Of a stretch of DNA of 64,000 nt, positions 1 through 9,007 are shown one piece after another. The notes under the pieces were generated by a model. The model worked only from the letters and a program-made list of their open reading frames with translations. It made no database searches and was not told where the DNA came from. The translations under genes and the position numbers were made by a program. This DNA comes from Bradyrhizobium sediminis (GTDB lineage: Bacteria; Pseudomonadota; Alphaproteobacteria; Rhizobiales; Xanthobacteraceae): assembly GCF_018736105.1 (NCBI RefSeq), contig NZ_CP076135.1, positions 1,610,001 to 1,674,000 on the forward strand, given 5' to 3'. Within the stretch, counting starts at the first letter, position 1. Every line of letters begins with the position of its first letter.

Positions 1-352
1 ATACCAGGCGGGTGGCGGTCGACTTCAGCGCGCAGCCGTCGAACGTCTCCATCAGCGTCCGCAGCGCCTCGAGCGAGGGCGCGGTGCGCGCCGCTTCCCG
101 GGCCGACTGGATAGCGGCCTCCGGCGCGGCCGGCGCCTCGGCGCGCGCGGCCGGGATCGCCGGAGCGGCGGGAATTGTCCTGACGGGCCGGGCCGGCGCC
201 GCCTCGCGGGGGGCCGGCATGATGTCGGGATCGGACAGCCGGTTGACCGGCTCGTCGGTCAGCGCACAGTCGACCCCGGCCTCCAGATAAAAGGCCAGCA
301 ATTGCTGGACGGTAGGTGCGTTCTCGGGCGTCATGGCGGGGGTCTGCGGCAT
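1..352 (-). CDS. Uracil-DNA glycosylase, N-terminal part (runs off the window)
   Basis: Only the first 117 codons are inside the window, read leftward from the ATG at 350-352. The protein opens MPQTPAMTPENAPTVQQLLA, then FYLEAGVDCALTDEPVNRLS, an Ala/Pro-rich linker of about 60 residues, and ALRTLMETFDGCALKSTATR. The last stretch is the N-terminal Fe-S-associated region of family-4 (thermostable-type) uracil-DNA glycosylases, whose rhizobial members carry this linker. The known role is removal of uracil from DNA to start base excision repair. The catalytic motifs lie outside the window, so the call rests on the N-terminus alone. A second in-frame ATG at 332-334 is possible. It is divergent from the ETF-QO gene, with about 120 bp between. 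Confidence 0.75.
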   Translation of the reverse strand, partial: MPQTPAMTPENAPTVQQLLAFYLEAGVDCALTDEPVNRLSDPDIMPAPREAAPARPVRTIPAAPAIPAARAEAPAAPEAAIQSAREAARTAPSLEALRTLMETFDGCALKSTATRLV

Positions 353-471
353 CTCGCGCAATCTAGGCCGCCTTGCGCCGTTGTGAAACGCATTTCGGCA
401 GTTGTTCTCAGGACAAAAATCGGAAACAACGGGGGCAATTAGAGGCGTTCTCAACCGGCCGGGACCAGATC

Positions 472-2130
472 ATGAGCAGCGAAGAATTACCCCCGCGCGA
501 ATCCATGGACTTCGACGTCGTGATCGTCGGCGCCGGGCCGTCCGGCCTGGCGGCCGCGATCCGGTTGAAGCAACTCAACGCCGATCTCAGCATCGTCGTG
601 GTGGAGAAGGGCTCCGAGGTCGGCGCGCATATCCTGTCCGGCGCGGTGATCGATCCGGTGTCGCTCGACAAACTGGTTCCGGACTGGCGCGAGGACGCCG
701 ATTGCCCGCTGAAGACGCAGGTCAAGACCGACAAGTTCTACTGGATGACCGCGGGATCGGCGATCCCGCTGCCGGCGATCGCGATGCCGCCGCTGATGAA
801 CAATCATCATTGCTATATCGGCTCGCTCGGCAATGTCTGCCGCTGGCTGGCGCGAAAGGCCGAGGCGCTCGGCGTCGAGATCTATCCGGGGTTCGCTGCG
901 ACTGAGGTGCTGTACGACGACAAGGGCGCGGTGCGCGGCATCGCCACCGGCGACATGGGCATCGCCAAGGACGGCACCCACAAGGACTCGTTTACCCGCG
1001 GCATGGAACTGCTCGGCAAATACACGCTGTTCGCCGAAGGCGCCCGCGGCAGCCTGACCAAGCAGCTGATCGCGAAATTCTCGCTGGACGCGGGCAGCGA
1101 GCCGCCGAAATTCGGCATCGGCCTCAAGGAAGTCTGGCAGATCGACCCCACCAAACACCAGAAGGGCCTGATCCAGCATTCGTTCGGCTGGCCGCTCAAC
1201 AATTCGACCGGCGGCGGCTCGTTCCTCTATCACTACGACGACAATCTGGTGGCGGTCGGATTCGTGCTGCATCTCAATTACGACGATCCTTATCTGTCGC
1301 CGTTCGACGAATTCCAGCGCTTCAAGACCCACCCGGCGATCCGAAACCTGTTCGAAGGCGGCAAGCGGCTCGCCTACGGCGCGCGCGCCATCACCGAGGG
1401 CGGCTATCAGTCGGTGCCGCGGCTTTGCTTCGCCGGCGGCGCGCTGATCGGCTGCGCGGCGGGTTTCGTCAACGTGCCGCGCATCAAGGGCGTGCACAAT
1501 GCGATGGGCAGCGGCATGCTGGCGGCCGAGCACGTCATCGCAGCACTCGGCGCCGGCCGCGCCAACGACGAACTGGTCGAATACGAAAACGCCTGGCGCG
1601 GGTCGGCGGTCGGCAAGGATCTGTACCGGGTCCGCAACGTCAAGCCGCTGTGGTCGAAGTTCGGCACCGTGATCGGCGTCGCCCTCGGCGGCATCGACAT
1701 GTGGTGCAACACGCTCGGCTTCTCGCTGTTCGGAACCCAGTCGCACGCCAAGCCCGACCGCAAGACGCTCGACCCGGCGAAGGCGCATGCGCCGATCGCG
1801 TACCCGAAGCCGGATGGCAAGATATCGTTCGACAAGCTTTCGTCAGTGTTCCTGTCCAATACCAACCACGAAGAGGACCAGCCGGTTCACCTCAAGGTCG
1901 CCGACATGAACCTGCAGAAGACGTCCGAGCACGATGTCTATGCCGGTCCGTCCAACCGCTATTGCCCGGCGGGCGTCTATGAATGGGTCGAGGAAGCGTC
2001 GGGTCCCCGCTTCCAGATCAACGCGCAGAATTGCGTCCATTGCAAGACCTGCGACGTGAAGGACCCCAACGGCAACATCACCTGGGTTCCGCCGGAGGGC
2101 GGCGGCGGTCCGAACTACGAGGCGATGTGA
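472..2130 (+). CDS. Electron transfer flavoprotein-ubiquinone oxidoreductase (ETF-QO)
   Basis: A 552-residue membrane-associated flavo-iron-sulfur protein. It passes electrons from electron transfer flavoprotein, reduced by acyl-CoA and other dehydrogenases, to ubiquinone. Visible: the FAD dinucleotide motif VVIVGAGPSGLAAAIRL near residues 15-31; the family segment with TEGGYQSVPRL and FAGGALIGCAAGFVNVPRIK; and the C-terminal [4Fe-4S] Cys set in CPAGVYEW and NCVHCKTCDVKDP. Length matches the family (about 550). The reading frame is open from 373, but the ATG at 472 (MSSEELPPRESMDFDV) gives the usual family N-terminus. An internal ATG at 505 is possible. In this window its electron sources could include the aliB acyl-CoA dehydrogenase (inference). 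Confidence 0.95.
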   Translation: MSSEELPPRESMDFDVVIVGAGPSGLAAAIRLKQLNADLSIVVVEKGSEVGAHILSGAVIDPVSLDKLVPDWREDADCPLKTQVKTDKFYWMTAGSAIPLPAIAMPPLMNNHHCYIGSLGNVCRWLARKAEALGVEIYPGFAATEVLYDDKGAVRGIATGDMGIAKDGTHKDSFTRGMELLGKYTLFAEGARGSLTKQLIAKFSLDAGSEPPKFGIGLKEVWQIDPTKHQKGLIQHSFGWPLNNSTGGGSFLYHYDDNLVAVGFVLHLNYDDPYLSPFDEFQRFKTHPAIRNLFEGGKRLAYGARAITEGGYQSVPRLCFAGGALIGCAAGFVNVPRIKGVHNAMGSGMLAAEHVIAALGAGRANDELVEYENAWRGSAVGKDLYRVRNVKPLWSKFGTVIGVALGGIDMWCNTLGFSLFGTQSHAKPDRKTLDPAKAHAPIAYPKPDGKISFDKLSSVFLSNTNHEEDQPVHLKVADMNLQKTSEHDVYAGPSNRYCPAGVYEWVEEASGPRFQINAQNCVHCKTCDVKDPNGNITWVPPEGGGGPNYEAM

Positions 2131-2381
2131 CCACGATTGCGTGAGCCGGTAGCCGCCCATGCAGCCGCCGGCCACGATACCGCCACACTGAAAGCGTTTT
2201 CAGGCCGGGCCGGCCGGAAGGCCGGTCAGTGCGACGATCATCGGGCCCTCCTGCCATTCGATTCGCCACCCCGTATCCTTGCGGTTCAACGCCAAACGCG
2301 GCATTGTCGCTTGCCTTGATGCCGCCGGCTGGGTTCGCATCCGAGACGATCCTTGAAATCCCTGGAGCTAGGCAAACCCTG

Positions 2382-4163
2382 ATGTTTTCCATTCGTTTCA
2401 ATCGCCGGACCCTTGCCGCACTCGCCTTCGCCGCGCTGGCAGCGCCCGGTTCGGTTGCGGCCCAGACACCCGATCATACCGCCGACAATTCGGCGCAGTT
2501 CCCGACCAAGGGCGACCTGAAGTCGATGACCACATCGGGCAGCTATCTGGCCGCCCGTCACGCCAGCGTCGAGCGTGACGCCTCTTCGGCGGCGGCGTTC
2601 TACCGCTCGGCGCTGCGCACCGATCCGAAGAACAACGAGTTGCTCGATCGCGCGTTCATTTCCTCGCTCGCGGACGGCGACATCGACGAGGCGGTAAAGC
2701 TCGCCGACCGCATCCTGACGATCGACAAATCCAATCGCGTCGCCCGCCTCGTGGTCGGCGTGCGCGATCTCAAGCAGAAGAAATATTCCACCGCGCAGAT
2801 CAACATCAATCAGTCGATTCGCGGACCGATCACGGATCTGGTGGCGACGCTGTTGTCGGGCTGGGCCAGCTACGGCGCCGGCGACACCAAGGCCGCGGTC
2901 GCCAACATCGACAAGCTGACCGGTCCGGAATGGTATCCGATCTTCAAGGACCTGCATTCCGGCATGATCCTCGAACTCGCGGGCAAGGAAAAGGACGCCG
3001 GGATACGTCTGGAGCGGGCCCACAAGCTCGACGATTCCATGCTGCGGGTGGCCGAGGCCTATGGGCGCTGGCTGTCGCGCGGCAAGGATCCGGCGGCGGC
3101 CACCGCCGTCTACGCGGCGTTCGACAAGAAGCTGCCGCGGCATCCGCTGGTACAGGAAGGCCTGCGCGAAACCAAAGCCGGCAAGAAGATGTCGCCGCTG
3201 GTCGATTCGCCGCAGGCCGGCGCCGCCGAGGCGCTCTACGGCATCGGCGCCACCTTGACGCGGCGCGGCGGCGAAGACCTCGCGCTGGTCTATCTGCAGC
3301 TCTCGCTCTATCTCGCACCCAATCATCCGCTGGCGCTGTTGTCGCTGGCCGATCTCTACGAGACCGTGAAGAAGCCCAGGATGGCGATTAAGGTCTATGA
3401 GCGGATGCCGGCCGGTTCGCCGCTGAAGCGCAACGCGCAGATTCAGCTCGCGACCAACCTCGACGCCGCCGACCGCAGCGACGAGGCGATCAAGATCCTG
3501 AAGGGCGTCACCGCGGAAGATCCCAGGGACATCGAAGCCATCATGGCGCTCGGCAATATCGAGCGCGGCCGCAAGCGGTTCGCCGACTGCGCCCAGACCT
3601 ACGGTCAGGGCATCGATGTGATGCCGCCGGGCAACGAAAAGAACGCCTGGGTAACCTATTATTACCGCGGCATTTGCGAGGAGCGTTCCAAGCAGTGGAG
3701 CAAGGCGGAAGCCGACATGCGCAAGGCGCTGGAGCTGCAGCCCGAGCAGCCGCACGTGCTGAACTATCTCGGCTACTCGTGGATCGATCAGGGCATCAAT
3801 CTCGACGAAGGCATGAAGATGATCAAGCGCGCCGTCGATCAGCGCCCGGACGACGGCTACATCGTGGACTCGCTGGGCTGGGCGTTCTACCGCATCGGCA
3901 ACTATGCGGACGCGGTGAAAAATCTCGAGCGCGCGATCGATCTCAAGCCCGAAGACCCGACCATCAACGACCATCTCGGCGACGCCTATTGGCGCGTCGG
4001 CCGCACGCTGGAGGCGAAATTCCAGTGGGCCCACGCCCGCGACCTCAAGCCCGAGCCGGACGAACTGCCGAAGATCGAGGCCAAGATCGAAAACGGGCTG
4101 CCGGAGGACACCTCGTCGGCGGCGTCCGCCGACAAGAAAAAAGATGATGGCAAGGGCGGCTGA
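2382..4163 (+). CDS. Secreted tetratricopeptide-repeat protein
   Basis: 593 residues from the ATG at 2382. The N-terminus MFSIRFNRRTLAALAFAALA ending in SVAAQ is a clear signal peptide, so it acts in the periplasm or on the outer membrane. From about residue 50 to 560 it is a chain of TPR-type helical repeats, for example VLNYLGYSWIDQGINLDEGM and YADAVKNLERAIDLKPEDPT. The C-terminus is Lys/Asp-rich. TPR proteins are scaffolds and no catalytic domain is visible. The open frame extends upstream to 2229, but only the 2382 start gives a signal peptide. It ends 18 bp before ispE and may be co-transcribed with it. The exact function is unknown. Confidence 0.85.
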   Translation: MFSIRFNRRTLAALAFAALAAPGSVAAQTPDHTADNSAQFPTKGDLKSMTTSGSYLAARHASVERDASSAAAFYRSALRTDPKNNELLDRAFISSLADGDIDEAVKLADRILTIDKSNRVARLVVGVRDLKQKKYSTAQININQSIRGPITDLVATLLSGWASYGAGDTKAAVANIDKLTGPEWYPIFKDLHSGMILELAGKEKDAGIRLERAHKLDDSMLRVAEAYGRWLSRGKDPAAATAVYAAFDKKLPRHPLVQEGLRETKAGKKMSPLVDSPQAGAAEALYGIGATLTRRGGEDLALVYLQLSLYLAPNHPLALLSLADLYETVKKPRMAIKVYERMPAGSPLKRNAQIQLATNLDAADRSDEAIKILKGVTAEDPRDIEAIMALGNIERGRKRFADCAQTYGQGIDVMPPGNEKNAWVTYYYRGICEERSKQWSKAEADMRKALELQPEQPHVLNYLGYSWIDQGINLDEGMKMIKRAVDQRPDDGYIVDSLGWAFYRIGNYADAVKNLERAIDLKPEDPTINDHLGDAYWRVGRTLEAKFQWAHARDLKPEPDELPKIEAKIENGLPEDTSSAASADKKKDDGKGG

Positions 4164-4181
4164 TCGAAGGACTGGCCGCCG

Positions 4182-5060
4182 ATGCTGATGGAAGAGGGGC
4201 GTGCCAAGGTCAACCTGACCCTGCGGGTGGTCGGGCGCCGCGTCGACGGTTATCACGATCTCGAAAGCGTGGTGGCGTTCGCCGATTGCGCCGATCGCAT
4301 CACGCTGACGCCGGGCGCCACACTGGATCTCGAGACCACCGGGCCGCTGGCGCAGGCCTGCGGCGAGGCCGCGGACAATCTGGTGTTCAAGGCGGCGCAA
4401 CTGCTCAGCGAACGCGTGCCGGATCTCAAGCTCGGCGCTTTCGTGCTCGACAAGAAGCTGCCGGTCGCTGCCGGCATCGGCGGCGGTTCGGCCGACGCCG
4501 CGGCGGCGCTGCGCCTGCTGGCGCAGGCCAACGGGCTTGCGCTCGACGATCCGCGCCTGATCGAGGTCGCGCGGCTGACCGGCGCCGACGTGCCGGTGTG
4601 TCTTGCCTCGCGCGCCTGCGTCATGACCGGCGTCGGCGAAGCCTTGATGCCGCTGAGCCTGCCGATCATGCCCTGCGTGATGGTCAACCCGCGGATTCCG
4701 GTCGCGACCAAGGACGTGTTTGCAGCACTGGGCTTGCGCAACGGCGAACTGCTGGTTGGCGCCACCGACGTGATCCGGACGCCGGGCTGGCCGGAGCAGG
4801 GGGCGTCGGTCGAAGACTGGGTTGAGGCGCTCAGCTCTGCCTCCAACGATCTCGAAGAGCCGGCGATGCGCATTCAGCCCGTGATCGGCGAAGTGCTCTC
4901 GGCGCTCAACGCCACCAACGGGGCCTGGCTGGCGCGGATGTCGGGGTCGGGTGCGACCTGCTTTGCGATCTATGAGAACACCGCGGACGCCCGGCGCGCG
5001 GCGCAGAAGATCAGCCGCGACCACCCGCAATGGTGGGTGCATGCGGGCGTGCTGAGCTAA
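4182..5060 (+). CDS. ispE: 4-diphosphocytidyl-2-C-methyl-D-erythritol kinase
   Basis: 292 residues. It phosphorylates CDP-methylerythritol in the non-mevalonate (MEP) isoprenoid pathway. The substrate-binding N-terminus RAKVNLTLRVVGRRVDGYHD and the GHMP-kinase ATP loop LPVAAGIGGGSADAAAALRL (about residues 90-109) are intact. The C-terminal GHMP motif appears as ARMSGSGATCFAIYE. Length is normal. ATGs at 4182 and 4188 are both possible and neither has a strong Shine-Dalgarno sequence. It converges on the polyprenyl synthase gene, which uses the isoprenoid precursors this pathway makes. A palindromic repeat separates the two. Confidence 0.95.
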   Translation: MLMEEGRAKVNLTLRVVGRRVDGYHDLESVVAFADCADRITLTPGATLDLETTGPLAQACGEAADNLVFKAAQLLSERVPDLKLGAFVLDKKLPVAAGIGGGSADAAAALRLLAQANGLALDDPRLIEVARLTGADVPVCLASRACVMTGVGEALMPLSLPIMPCVMVNPRIPVATKDVFAALGLRNGELLVGATDVIRTPGWPEQGASVEDWVEALSSASNDLEEPAMRIQPVIGEVLSALNATNGAWLARMSGSGATCFAIYENTADARRAAQKISRDHPQWWVHAGVLS

Positions 5061-5069
5061 CCTGCCGAC

Positions 5070-5182
5070 CCTCATGGTGAGGAGGCGCCCTTGCGCCGTC
5101 TCGAGCCATGAGGCCACAGACGGATCTCCAACTGCCTCATCCTTCGAGACGCGCGCGAAGACGCGCGCTCCTCAGGATGAGG
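5070..5182. repeat. Bradyrhizobium-type palindromic intergenic repeat, copy 1
   Basis: Two inverted units back to back: CCTCATGGTGAGGAGGCGCC with GTCTCGAGCCATGAGG, and CCTCATCCTTCGAGACGCGC with GCGCTCCTCAGGATGAGG. Each folds into a long hairpin. The same modules recur at 8818, 37218 and 42754. It fills the gap between convergent ispE and ispB and could act as a two-way terminator. Confidence 0.85.
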
Positions 5183-5185
5183 AGA

Positions 5186-6196
5186 TCAGTGCGACCTCGC
5201 CAGGCAGAACGCCACCACCTGCTCCAGCGCGGTCTTCATCGGCGAGGCTGGAAACAGCGCCAGCGCATCGACCGCCATCGCGCCGTAATGCTGGGCGCGG
5301 TTGATGGTATCCTCCAGCGCGCGGTGCTTGGTCATCAGCCCGATGGCGTGATCGAGATCGCCGTCGCCGATCTCGCCGCGCTCCAGCGCCTTGACCCAGA
5401 ACGCGCGCTCGGAGTCGTTGCCGCGGCGGAACGCCAGCACCACCGGCAGCGTGATCTTGCCTTCGCGGAAATCGTCGCCGATGTTCTTGCCGAGCTTGGC
5501 GGCCTTGCCGCCGTAGTCCAGCACGTCGTCCACCAGTTGGAACGCGATGCCGAGGTTCATGCCGACCGAGCGGCACGCGGTCTGCTCGGCCTTCGGACGA
5601 TTGGCGATGACAGGGCCGACCTCGCAAGCCGCCGCGAACAGCTCGGCGGTCTTGCCCCTGATCACGGCGAGGTACTCGTCTTCCGTGGTCGCGGTATTTT
5701 TCGCCGCCGCAAGCTGCATCACTTCGCCCTCGGCGATGGTGGCCGCGGCGGACGACAGAATGTCGAGCGCGCGCAGCGAGCCGACCTCGACCATCATCCG
5801 GAAGGCCTGGCCGAGCAGGAAGTCGCCGACCAGCACGCTGGCCTCGTTGCCCCACAGCATGCGCGCCGACAGTTTGCCGCGCCGGAGTTCGCTTTCGTCG
5901 ACCACGTCGTCATGCAGCAGCGTGGCGGTATGCATGAATTCGACCGAAGCGGCGAGCTTGATATGGCCCTCGCCGGAATAGCCGGCGAGACCCGCCATCG
6001 CCAGCGTCAGCATCGGCCGCAGCCTTTTGCCCCCTGAGGAAATCAGGTGGTTGGCGACCTCGGGGATCATGGTGACCTCGGAGCCGGTCCGCGACAGGAT
6101 CGTCGCGTTGACCCGCTCCATGTCGGCGGCGACAAGCCCGACCAGCTCATCTATCGAAGCGTTCGATGGGCTCTCGAAGGGTACAATAACCGCCAC
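5186..6196 (-). CDS. ispB: Polyprenyl (octaprenyl-type) diphosphate synthase
   Basis: A long-chain trans-prenyltransferase that makes the isoprenoid tail of ubiquinone from FPP and IPP. Both Asp-rich Mg/diphosphate motifs are intact: LLHDDVVDESELRRG (about residue 85) and FQLVDDVLDYGG (about residue 210). The GGKRLRPML motif is also present. The open frame runs up to 6289. I chose the GTG at 6194-6196 (VAVIVPFESPSNASIDELVG), giving 336 residues, because GGAG lies 6 nt upstream and this is the usual N-terminus of rhizobial homologues. Chain length cannot be read reliably from sequence. It is divergent from the DUF2007 gene. Confidence 0.92.
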   Translation of the reverse strand: MAVIVPFESPSNASIDELVGLVAADMERVNATILSRTGSEVTMIPEVANHLISSGGKRLRPMLTLAMAGLAGYSGEGHIKLAASVEFMHTATLLHDDVVDESELRRGKLSARMLWGNEASVLVGDFLLGQAFRMMVEVGSLRALDILSSAAATIAEGEVMQLAAAKNTATTEDEYLAVIRGKTAELFAAACEVGPVIANRPKAEQTACRSVGMNLGIAFQLVDDVLDYGGKAAKLGKNIGDDFREGKITLPVVLAFRRGNDSERAFWVKALERGEIGDGDLDHAIGLMTKHRALEDTINRAQHYGAMAVDALALFPASPMKTALEQVVAFCLARSH

Positions 6197-6332
6197 GCTG
6201 GTCTCCACATTTGCCCAATTCGGACTATCCTTACGGTCCGACAATAGAAAGTGCCGGGTAATGCGGCAAGGGCAGGTAGCGGTTGACACGCGCCCGCGCC
6301 CCCCGCCCCGGATCGGCTAAGGAGAGCCAAAG

Positions 6333-6560
6333 TTGCGGGAACTGGTTCGGACCAACGATATGGTGCTGGTTTCGGCGGTCGGCGCCCTGCTCGACGGCGC
6401 CCATATTCACCATCTGGTGCTGGATCAGAATATGAGCATCCTCGAAGGCTCGCTGGGCGTCCTGCCGCGCCGTATTCTGGTCCATGAGGACGACGACCGC
6501 GAGGCGCGGCAGATCCTCAGCGACGCCGGGCTCGCCCACGAGCTGCGAGCCGATGACTGA
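6333..6560 (+). CDS. DUF2007 domain protein
   Basis: 75 residues, starting at TTG 6333 behind a good GGAG Shine-Dalgarno. The sequence includes TNDMVLVSAVGALLDGAHIH and ends LSDAGLAHELRADD. DUF2007 is a small ferredoxin-like fold often labelled putative signal transducing protein. Its biochemical role is not established. Its stop overlaps the start of the downstream methyltransferase by 8 nt, so the two are almost certainly translated from one message. A TTGACA hexamer at about 6283 could be the -35 box. Confidence 0.85.
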   Translation: MRELVRTNDMVLVSAVGALLDGAHIHHLVLDQNMSILEGSLGVLPRRILVHEDDDREARQILSDAGLAHELRADD

Positions 6561-7320
6561 TTCCGCCGCCGAATTCACCGAGGATGCATTTCTCGGCGGA
6601 CAATTGCGCCTGCGTCAGCCGCGGTCGGGCCACCGCGCCGGCCACGACGCCATGCTGCTGGCCGCGGCGACGCCGGTGGGTCCGGGCGATCGCGTGGTCG
6701 AATTCGGCGCCGGCGTCGGCGCCGCCGGTCTCGCGGTCGCCAGGCGCGTGACCGGGATCGATCTCGTTCTGGTCGAGATCGATGCTGATCTGGCCGGGCT
6801 CGCGCGAAGCAACGCCGTCTCGAATGCGATCGCGGCCGAGGCGATCGTGCTGGACGTGGCGGCTGCCGCCGACGCCTTTGCCGCCGCGGGCCTCACTCCC
6901 GACAGCGCCGATGTGGTTCTGATGAATCCGCCGTTCAACGATGCCGCGCGGCACCGCGCCTCGCCGGACAAGGCCCGCGCCTCGGCCCATGTCGCAACGG
7001 CTTCGACGCTGGAGGGCTGGGTCCACGCCGCGCGGCGGATCCTGAAATCCGGCGGCGTGCTGACTTTGATTTGGCGCGCCGACGGAATCGCGGAGGTGCT
7101 GGCGGCGCTCGATCGCGGCTTCGGCAGCCTGGCGATCCTGCCGGTTCACGGCGATCCCGGGACCCCCGCGATTCGGCTCCTGATACGTTCGATCAAGGGC
7201 GGACGGGCTCCCACGCAAATCCATCCCGCCCTGATGCTCAACGATGAGTCAGGCGTGCCCAACAAACGGGTACAGGAAATTCTGGCGGGGAAGGGTGTCT
7301 TGCCCCTTGCGACACTCTGA
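6553..7320 (+). CDS. tRNA1(Val)-type adenine-N6 methyltransferase (small MTase domain)
   Basis: 255 residues from the ATG at 6553. A Rossmann SAM-dependent methyltransferase: the SAM motif is VVEFGAGVGAAGLAVARRV, and the amino-adenine signature NPPF appears in VVLMNPPFNDAARHR. That signature marks enzymes that methylate exocyclic amines, and the closest well-known family is TrmN6/YfiC, which acts on tRNA A37. The N-terminus (TEDAFLGGQLRLRQPRSGHR with GHDAMLLAA) also fits TrmN6. The substrate is inferred. It overlaps the DUF2007 gene by 8 nt. Confidence 0.85.
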   Translation: MTDSAAEFTEDAFLGGQLRLRQPRSGHRAGHDAMLLAAATPVGPGDRVVEFGAGVGAAGLAVARRVTGIDLVLVEIDADLAGLARSNAVSNAIAAEAIVLDVAAAADAFAAAGLTPDSADVVLMNPPFNDAARHRASPDKARASAHVATASTLEGWVHAARRILKSGGVLTLIWRADGIAEVLAALDRGFGSLAILPVHGDPGTPAIRLLIRSIKGGRAPTQIHPALMLNDESGVPNKRVQEILAGKGVLPLATL

Positions 7321-7370
7321 GGCGTGTCCGGTCGAGGCGCGTCCGGTCGCTCACGATTTGAGCAGAAGTG

Positions 7371-7469
7371 CTATTGCGGGAGCTTCTCTGACTGCCGTTC
7401 CGGCGCCGAGGTGAAGTGAACCGCGGTCAAAAGGATACCCATCAGCATCATCAGCAGATAGATTTTCAT
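7371..7469 (-). CDS. Small membrane protein, 32 residues
   Basis: ATG at 7467-7469 with GGAGAG 4-5 nt upstream, stop TAG at 7371. The translation opens MKIYLLMMLMGILLTAVHFT and ends SAPERQSEKLPQ: one hydrophobic helix with a short polar tail. The good ribosome binding site and membrane-like composition favour a real small gene. I do not recognise the family. It lies in the gap between the methyltransferase and the S49 peptidase, on the opposite strand. Confidence 0.45.
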   Translation of the reverse strand: MKIYLLMMLMGILLTAVHFTSAPERQSEKLPQ

Positions 7470-7592
7470 GTCACTCTCCGCTGCGCCATTGCAGCCATAA
7501 CGACTGCAAAGCAAAAGGCGTTCCACCGCTTCGGGCGTTCCCCCCTCATTGCCCAGTGGGGTGATAAAAAATGGTTAATTCGAGGTAACGGC

Positions 7593-8504
7593 ATGAGTGA
7601 ACAAATAAGTGATCGCGCGGGACTGCCGGGCCTCGTCGAGCGGCTGATGCAATTCGTTCCGGCGCGGCTGCGGCGTGGCGCCGTCGTCGTGCCCGTGGTC
7701 CGGTTGTCGGGCCTGATCGGTGCGGTGACGCCGCTGCGGCCGGGCATGTCGCTGGCGGGCGTCGCCCGGACGCTGGAGCGCGCCTTCGCCATGAAGCATG
7801 CAAAGGCGGTGGCGCTGGTGATCAATTCGCCCGGCGGTTCGCCGGTGCAGTCGCGCCAGATCTATCTGCGGATCCGGCAGCTTGCCGCGGAGAAGAAACT
7901 GCCGGTGCTGGTGTTCGTCGAGGATGTGGCGGCCTCCGGCGGCTACATGATCGCCTGCGCAGGCGACGAGATCTTCTGCGATCCGTCTTCGATCCTGGGC
8001 TCGATCGGCGTGGTCGGCGGTTCCTTCGGATTCCAGGACCTGATCGCAAAGATCGGCGTCGAGCGGCGGCTCTATACGGCCGGCGCCCACAAGGCGATGC
8101 TCGATCCGTTCCTGCCGGAAAACCCCGACGACGTCGCGCGCCTGAAAGCGCTTCAGCGCGAGATCCACGCCATCTTCATCGCGCTGGTCAAGCAGAGCCG
8201 GGGCGCCCGCCTCAAGGGCGCTGACGACACCCTGTTCACCGGGGAATACTGGGCCGGCGAAACCTCGGTTTCACTGGGCCTTGCGGACGCCGTCGGCGAT
8301 CTGCGCTCGACCTTGCGCACCCGCTACGGCGACAAGGTGCTGACCCCCGTGGTCTCGCCCCCGGGCGGGATGCTGTCGAGCCTGTTCGGCCGCAAATCGC
8401 CCGGCGCGGGAACGGCTGCCTCGCTCGAGGCGATTGCGGGCCTGCCGGACGAACTGATTTCCGCGCTCGAGAGCAGGGCAATTTGGGCCAAATTTGGGTT
8501 CTGA
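7593..8504 (+). CDS. S49-family serine peptidase (SppA/SohB-like)
   Basis: 303 residues from the ATG at 7593, behind GAGG. S49 peptidases are membrane-associated Ser/Lys proteases that clear signal peptides and membrane protein fragments. The nucleophile Ser is in VEDVAASGGYMIACAGDEIF (about residue 115). The fold-typical GSIGVVGGSFGF follows, and the general-base Lys is plausible in YTAGAHKAMLDPFLP. VINSPGGSPVQSRQIY is the conserved first-strand motif. No clear N-terminal transmembrane helix is present, only moderate hydrophobicity at residues 25-45. This is the short single-domain type. Confidence 0.9.
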   Translation: MSEQISDRAGLPGLVERLMQFVPARLRRGAVVVPVVRLSGLIGAVTPLRPGMSLAGVARTLERAFAMKHAKAVALVINSPGGSPVQSRQIYLRIRQLAAEKKLPVLVFVEDVAASGGYMIACAGDEIFCDPSSILGSIGVVGGSFGFQDLIAKIGVERRLYTAGAHKAMLDPFLPENPDDVARLKALQREIHAIFIALVKQSRGARLKGADDTLFTGEYWAGETSVSLGLADAVGDLRSTLRTRYGDKVLTPVVSPPGGMLSSLFGRKSPGAGTAASLEAIAGLPDELISALESRAIWAKFGF

Positions 8505-8609
8505 GGCCGACCACCCCGCGCCATTTGGCCTCGGATAAGGCGATTGCCGCAAAGGCCGGCTTGCGCGACAATACCAATCGGGGCGTGACGTAACGACAAG
8601 GATCGACCG

Positions 8610-8801
8610 ATGCCGCCGCTGATTGCATTCGCGGGCGCCCTGGGTGGGCTGGCCGTGGTCCGCTGGGCTTACAAGACCGCCCAGAGGGTCAACAGGGAAC
8701 TGGAAGAGGCCCGGCTGGCACGGGTCGCCGAGGCTGCCCGCTCGAACGAGATCCCGACGCTGCGGCGGGACCCCAACACCGGCGCCTACCGCCCGGGCTG
8801 A
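8610..8801 (+). CDS. Small conserved hypothetical protein
   Basis: 63 residues. An N-terminal hydrophobic segment (MPPLIAFAGALGGLAVVRWA) is followed by a charged amphipathic helix (RVNRELEEARLARVAEAARS) and a short basic/Pro tail ending in PNTGAYRPG. This suggests a small single-pass membrane-anchored protein. I recognise no named domain. It is 105 bp downstream of the S49 peptidase gene on the same strand and could be co-transcribed with it. Confidence 0.65.
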   Translation: MPPLIAFAGALGGLAVVRWAYKTAQRVNRELEEARLARVAEAARSNEIPTLRRDPNTGAYRPG

Positions 8802-8817
8802 TCCTCAGGCCCTCGGT

Positions 8818-8917
8818 CCTCATCCTGAGGAGCAGGCGCAGCCTGCGTCTCGAAGGATGGCCGCGATATCGGGGCCTCATGGCTCGAGACGCGCAAGATG
8901 CGCTCCTCACCATGAGG
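8818..8917. repeat. Bradyrhizobium-type palindromic intergenic repeat, copy 2
   Basis: The same two modules as copy 1: a CCTCATCCTGAGGAGC unit ending in CGTCTCGAAGGATGG, then CCTCATGGCTCGAGACGC with GCGCTCCTCACCATGAGG. It occupies the gap before glyQ. Confidence 0.85.
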
Positions 8918-9007
8918 AAATCAGGTCCGCCATCGCCTTGATTCCCTTGGCCCCCGCCGATACGGTCCCGCGCGCTTCAAGCCCCCCTCGCGAGACCGAT
9001 TCTGCCG

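Noticed and set aside
2286..5117. 943-codon frame antisense to the TPR and ispE genes
   Set aside because: A shadow frame produced by GC-rich codon structure. The sense frames have clear family motifs.
5070..5182. CRISPR-like repeats
   Set aside because: The repeats are long palindromic modules in pairs without regular spacers or cas genes. They are REP-type elements.
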